Positions 60,671 through 64,000 of a DNA stretch of 64,000 bases are shown here, piece after piece (position 1 is the stretch's first letter; each line of letters begins with the position of its first letter). Source of the stretch: Gordonia tangerina (GTDB taxonomy: Bacteria > Actinomycetota > Actinomycetes > Mycobacteriales > Mycobacteriaceae). The stretch covers positions 558,001 to 622,000 of the forward strand of contig NZ_JAKGCU010000001.1 in assembly GCF_021556435.1 (NCBI RefSeq). Direction: 5' to 3'. Below the pieces are notes generated by a model that worked only from the letters and a program-made list of their open reading frames with translations, ran no database searches and was not told the origin of the DNA. The translations under genes were made by a program, and so were the position numbers.

Positions 60671-61288
60671 ATGCAGTCGGCGGCGCGGTGGGTGGTGCTT
60701 ATCGGGTTGGTGGCGGTGGAACTGATCGTCACCAGTGCGGGGACCTGGATCTATTTCGCTTCCGCCGGAAGGGTTCTCGAGATCGACGACGTGCCGGCCG
60801 GGTCCACTGCCCTCGTTCTGGGGTCGCTCGTCGAGGACGGTACACCCGGTTCCTACGTCCAGGGCCGCCTCGACACCGCTGTCGAACTCTACGAATCGGG
60901 CCGGGTCAGCCGCATCATCAACTCGGGTAACGGCACTGCCGCGGCCGGCGACGAACCAGCGGTGATGCGCCGCGACCTCAAGTCACGCGGTGTCCCGGCC
61001 GACGTCATCGTCGACGACCCGCTGGGTATGGACACCGATGCCAGCTGCCGCCGCGTCCACGACGACTTCGGCCTGCGCGCCGTGGTGATCGTCACCCAGG
61101 ACTTCCACCTCACCCGCGCCATCGCACTGTGCCGGGCGCATGGGGTCGACGCGACCGGAGTCACGGCTCGGTGTGAGTGCGCCACCTGGACTGTCGTCCG
61201 CAACCATTTGCGCGAACTGCTGCTGGCGAGACCCCGTGCGTTGCTGGGATTGCCGGTTCGCGGCTCTCTGTTCTCGGCGGCTCGGTAG
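60671..61288 (+). CDS. DUF218/SanA-like (YdcF family) membrane-anchored protein
   Basis: 205 aa. An N-terminal transmembrane helix (WVVLIGLVAVELIVTSAGTW) is followed by a DUF218 domain: STALVLGSLVEDGTPGSYVQ, GRLDTAVELYESGRVSRIIN, SGNGTAAAGDEPAVMRRDLK, MDTDASCRRVHDDFGLRAVV, VIVTQDFHLTRAIALCRAHG. SanA-like proteins affect envelope permeability and vancomycin tolerance in enterobacteria. The domain should face outside. Convergent with the acyltransferase gene 54 nt away. Confidence 0.87.
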   Translation: MQSAARWVVLIGLVAVELIVTSAGTWIYFASAGRVLEIDDVPAGSTALVLGSLVEDGTPGSYVQGRLDTAVELYESGRVSRIINSGNGTAAAGDEPAVMRRDLKSRGVPADVIVDDPLGMDTDASCRRVHDDFGLRAVVIVTQDFHLTRAIALCRAHGVDATGVTARCECATWTVVRNHLRELLLARPRALLGLPVRGSLFSAAR

Positions 61289-61342
61289 GCCGCAATCCGT
61301 CGACGCCTGGCAGTCAGATGAGGCCCACCGGCCCGGCCGGCG

Positions 61343-62599
61343 TCACGCCGCGGTGCGTCGCAGGCGCAGTCGGGGGCGACCGGTGAGATACACCGAACCG
61401 GGCAGGCGACGCAGTAGCTCCATCAACAGCAGCGAACCGGCGATGGTGAGCACGTAGGTGCCGATCGTGCCCCACGGCTGACCGAGGGTGGCCAGAATCC
61501 ACGGCTGATCGCCGGACTGCGGTTTCAGTACGAAATACAACACCAGCACATGTGCCAGGAACACCCCGAACGACCGGTTGGAGGCGAAGGCGACGACGCG
61601 GGCGAACCGAGGCGTGAACTCGCGCCACGTCTTTCCCCAGTGTGCGGCCGCCGCGTAGAGGCAGGTGATGGCCACGATCAGAAAAGGCAACAGCCACGGG
61701 AAGAACGCGGAGTCGTGGTCGTGCACGGGCTGCCCGCCGAACCAGACGCCGCCGAGGTAGATGCCCACGGCGAGCGTGCCGGTCGCGACCAGCGCACCGA
61801 ACAGCCACCACCCCTTGCCCTGCAGCCACCGGCCGATGGCGTCGCGGTGCACCGCGGCCACCGCGCCGTAGAGGATGAAGAACTGATACGGCACGAAGGT
61901 CGCGTAGTGATGCCACCAGTACTCGGCGACCGTCGGCGGGGGCGTCCACCAGGTGATCGTTATGGTGATGGCGACCTGCACGGCCAGGCTGGCGCCCAGC
62001 AACAGCGCGTGGCGGCCGGCGGTACGCCGCACCAGCCACAGGATGAGCGGAAAGAGTAGGTACACCTGCAGCATTACGAACAGGAAGTACATCTGGAAGC
62101 CCGACAGCCCCCAGGCCGCGAGCTCGGCGAACTCGCGGAGACCGCCGATCGGGTCGGCGGCCAGCTCGCCGATTCGGCCGCGCGCCCACACCTGCTGCAC
62201 CAACCAGTAGATGGCCGACCAGATGAGGTACGGGAAGATCACCAACTTGATGCGGCGCCGCCAGAACGTCGTGGTTTGGAAGTCGGCCTTGTCGTAGTTC
62301 TGATACATCAACACGAAACCGGTGAGGGCGAAGAACGTGTTGCGGGTGAAGTGCAGCAGCAACGAGGTGGTGTTGACCGGCAGGTTGTTGAATTCGTCGG
62401 TGGTCTGGGTCAGGCAATGCACAAAGATGACCAGCGAGAATGTGGTCGCGCGGATGAGATCGAGATGGTGGAGGTAGGCACGTTTGCCGACCCGGTGGAT
62501 TGTCGCGGCGGCCCTTGCCGCGCTGGTGTCAGTGGGAGCGGACTCACCGCCGGTGGACGTGGAGTCCCCGTCGTCGTGCCGTGGTGTGTAGGTCGTCAT
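61343..62599 (-). CDS. acyltransferase 3 family membrane protein
   Basis: 418 aa with about ten TMs. An acidic hydrophilic N-terminus of about 40 residues precedes YLHHLDLIRATTFSLVIFVH (the HxxLDxIR-type opening of acyltransferase 3), TRNTFFALTGFVLMYQNYDK and FWRRRIKLVIFPYLIWSAIY. It should move acyl groups onto extracytoplasmic glycans or lipids. ATG 62599; no good ribosome binding site seen. Lies 149 nt from the next acyltransferase on the same strand. Confidence 0.86.
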   Translation of the reverse strand: MTTYTPRHDDGDSTSTGGESAPTDTSAARAAATIHRVGKRAYLHHLDLIRATTFSLVIFVHCLTQTTDEFNNLPVNTTSLLLHFTRNTFFALTGFVLMYQNYDKADFQTTTFWRRRIKLVIFPYLIWSAIYWLVQQVWARGRIGELAADPIGGLREFAELAAWGLSGFQMYFLFVMLQVYLLFPLILWLVRRTAGRHALLLGASLAVQVAITITITWWTPPPTVAEYWWHHYATFVPYQFFILYGAVAAVHRDAIGRWLQGKGWWLFGALVATGTLAVGIYLGGVWFGGQPVHDHDSAFFPWLLPFLIVAITCLYAAAAHWGKTWREFTPRFARVVAFASNRSFGVFLAHVLVLYFVLKPQSGDQPWILATLGQPWGTIGTYVLTIAGSLLLMELLRRLPGSVYLTGRPRLRLRRTAA

Positions 62600-62748
62600 G
62601 CGTGTGCCAGGGCCCCAAAACCGTTCGATGGCCGATCCGCCGTGGCGCGGATCGCGTCGCTCAAGTTAGCAACCCGACCTGGGTGCAGGCTGAGGCGTCG
62701 TCGCCGGCCATCCCGCGGGCTGCATCCCATTGTCGGTGGTGTCGCGTG

Positions 62749-64000
62749 TCACCACCACTGCAGCGCCGGGCCGAGGTCGGCGTCGAGCGCGGGGACGAGA
62801 CTGCGCACGAATGTCGCCGACAGGTGGTGATAGTCATGCCAGAGCAGGATGTTGCCGACCACCGCCGGACAGTAGGTGGGGTCGCACATGGCGTCGGTGT
62901 AGTCGAGGAAACTCATGTTCGGGTAGTCGGCCGCGATCGCCTGGGCCGGGTCGGTGGGGGCGAGCGCCACTTCGCGCGCAACCCCGCACACCTCGGGTTT
63001 CTTGCCTTCGGCCAGACATTCCGGTGGTGTCAGCTTGCCGTGCGCCCATGGGTTGTCGCGCACGGCGACTACCCGCTGACCGCGGTCGCGGAACTCGGCG
63101 AAGATGTCCTTGTAGTCCTGCGGGACGAAGTCGCCGCGAGCCCCCTTGCCCTCCACCGGGCGGGTCGAGTTGGTGAACACCACGTCCGGTTTGTCGACGG
63201 CAAGGCGGTCCATCACGCGCCGCGACCAGTCGTTGCACTGGTAGTACTTCTGGCCGAACCAGATGAAGACGTGGCTGGTGGTGAGCGCGCAACCTACCTT
63301 GAGGTAGGTCGTCACCTTGAAGCCGCGTTGTTTGCCGACGGCGTCGAGCGCGGTGATCCAGTACTCGGCGTGTGAACCGCCGACGAGGGCGACGGTTCGG
63401 GTCGCGTTGGGGTCGCCGTAGACGCCGACCTTGATCGACGGGTCCTTCCATCCGGAAATCACCGAGTCGTAGGAGGTGATCGGCCAGTCTTTGTCGACGA
63501 CCTCGGGGCTGGGCTGCGGATCGACCTTCGGCACCGCCGCGCCGTCGAGGAAGGCCCGGGCACCCGGGTAGAGCCGCGGGTCGAGGTTCTCGGTGTTGAC
63601 CGTCGCGTTGGCCGCGTCGCGCTGCCAGACGACGGCGGTGGTGCCGGCGATCACGGTGGCGATGACGATCAGCGCGACCAGGCCGCGTCGGACGCCTCGG
63701 GAAATGCCGCTGGTGCGACCGGCCCGCAGCGGCGCTTCGATGAAACGGGTGGTGGCCCACGCCAGCACCACCGATACCGCGAGGATGCCGGTTCCCTCGA
63801 GCCAGTTCACGTCGTCCTGGTAACGCCAGCTCAAGTAGAAGATCAGCAGCGGCCAATGCCACAGGTAGAGGGCGTAGGCGATGGAGCCGAGCCACACCAG
63901 ACGGGGGTGGGCCAGGCCGCGGCTGACCGCCCCCGGCGCCGAGGTCGCATCCGGCAACGTGGTCGCCGAACCGGTCCAGATCAGCAGCAGGGTGGCGCCC
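62749..64000 (-). CDS. acyltransferase 3 - SGNH fusion (OafA/YrhL-like), 5' end outside window
   Basis: Partial: 416 codons plus stop are visible and the frame continues through the right edge (LLLIWTGSATT precedes the first in-window start codon). The visible part has the last acyltransferase TMs (RLVWLGSIAYALYLWHWPLL), a further helix (LVALIVIATVIAGTTAVVW) and an extracytoplasmic SGNH-like domain: TVALVGGSHAEYWITALDAV, VVAVRDNPW and ILLWHDYHHLSATFVRSLVP. The block I motif reads GGSHA, whereas GDSHA is usual. The DxxH block (DYHH) is present. It probably O-acylates cell-wall polysaccharide or lipid. Confidence 0.87.
   Translation of the reverse strand, partial: GATLLLIWTGSATTLPDATSAPGAVSRGLAHPRLVWLGSIAYALYLWHWPLLIFYLSWRYQDDVNWLEGTGILAVSVVLAWATTRFIEAPLRAGRTSGISRGVRRGLVALIVIATVIAGTTAVVWQRDAANATVNTENLDPRLYPGARAFLDGAAVPKVDPQPSPEVVDKDWPITSYDSVISGWKDPSIKVGVYGDPNATRTVALVGGSHAEYWITALDAVGKQRGFKVTTYLKVGCALTTSHVFIWFGQKYYQCNDWSRRVMDRLAVDKPDVVFTNSTRPVEGKGARGDFVPQDYKDIFAEFRDRGQRVVAVRDNPWAHGKLTPPECLAEGKKPEVCGVAREVALAPTDPAQAIAADYPNMSFLDYTDAMCDPTYCPAVVGNILLWHDYHHLSATFVRSLVPALDADLGPALQWW

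Overview
The window is 64 kb of dense, high-GC DNA with GTG/ATG/TTG starts, many 1-11 nt gene overlaps and a typical mycolic-acid actinobacterial gene set: an EphD-like hydrolase/SDR fusion, a wax-ester synthase, an EtfD-type Fe-S oxidoreductase next to an AspC/AlaA-type aminotransferase, and a dcd-UDP-glucose dehydrogenase pair arranged as in Mycobacterium. I infer a Gordonia-like member of the Mycobacteriales. No phage, integrase, IS or CRISPR array is visible. It looks like chromosomal core and soft-core DNA with a few decaying or lineage-specific islands.

Layout. 0-4.6 kb: branched-chain amino acid (Liv-type) ABC transporter (fused permease, two ATPases) and a TetR regulator. 4.6-7.2 kb: F420-type luciferase-like oxidoreductase and a membrane-anchored FMN glutamate-synthase-like protein, both on the minus strand. 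7.6-10.7 kb: ehuBCDA, an ectoine/hydroxyectoine uptake operon. 10.8-12.8 kb: DUF418 membrane protein divergent from a TetR gene. 12.9-17.8 kb: a four-gene MarR operon in which three successive proteins carry carboxypeptidase-regulatory-like beta-sandwich repeats, alone, fused to YceI, and fused to the C-terminus of a 14-TM MFS transporter; two matched palindromes precede it. 18-19.6 kb: PPK2 and two small proteins. 19.7-22.4 kb: a large AAA/LuxR regulator. 22.6-25.9 kb: DUF4333 lipoprotein, BCCT transporter and alpha/beta hydrolase, closed by a perfect hairpin. 26-29.3 kb: small secreted or anchored proteins and a DUF1254/DUF1214 pseudogene.

29.5-35.9 kb: a P-type ATPase with degenerate ion-site motifs, a DUF1023 hydrolase with a coupled partner, a reductase/DUF2945 composite ORF and an enoyl-CoA hydratase. 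36-37.6 kb: a secreted glycine-zipper protein, a 609-base non-coding stretch and tRNA-Gly(CCC). 37.8-40.1 kb: SDR-TetR-SDR cassette with twin operators. 40-46.8 kb: a membrane-associated protein, dcd, UDP-glucose dehydrogenase and two paralogous single-TM proteins with the same C-terminal proline-rich tail. 46.9-49.9 kb: MerR, TetR and a DHA2 drug exporter. 49.9-53.7 kb: a three-gene set (EphD-like fusion, PF10118 metal protein, 2Fe-2S reductase). 53.9-58.8 kb: aminotransferase and EtfD with a repeat-bearing tail. 59-64 kb: wax-ester synthase, DUF218 protein, acyltransferase 3 protein and a truncated acyltransferase/SGNH protein running off the right edge.

Working together: ehuBCDA and the BCCT carrier both point to import of compatible solutes. 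EtfD, enoyl-CoA hydratase, EphD and the wax-ester synthase point to lipid turnover and storage. Several genes seem to be read from leaderless mRNAs (a TANNNT box 6-8 nt before the start codon). The most novel-looking part is the MarR/beta-sandwich/YceI/MFS operon, followed by the paired IPNPIPGLPPI-tail proteins, the EtfD tail and the atypical P-type ATPase.
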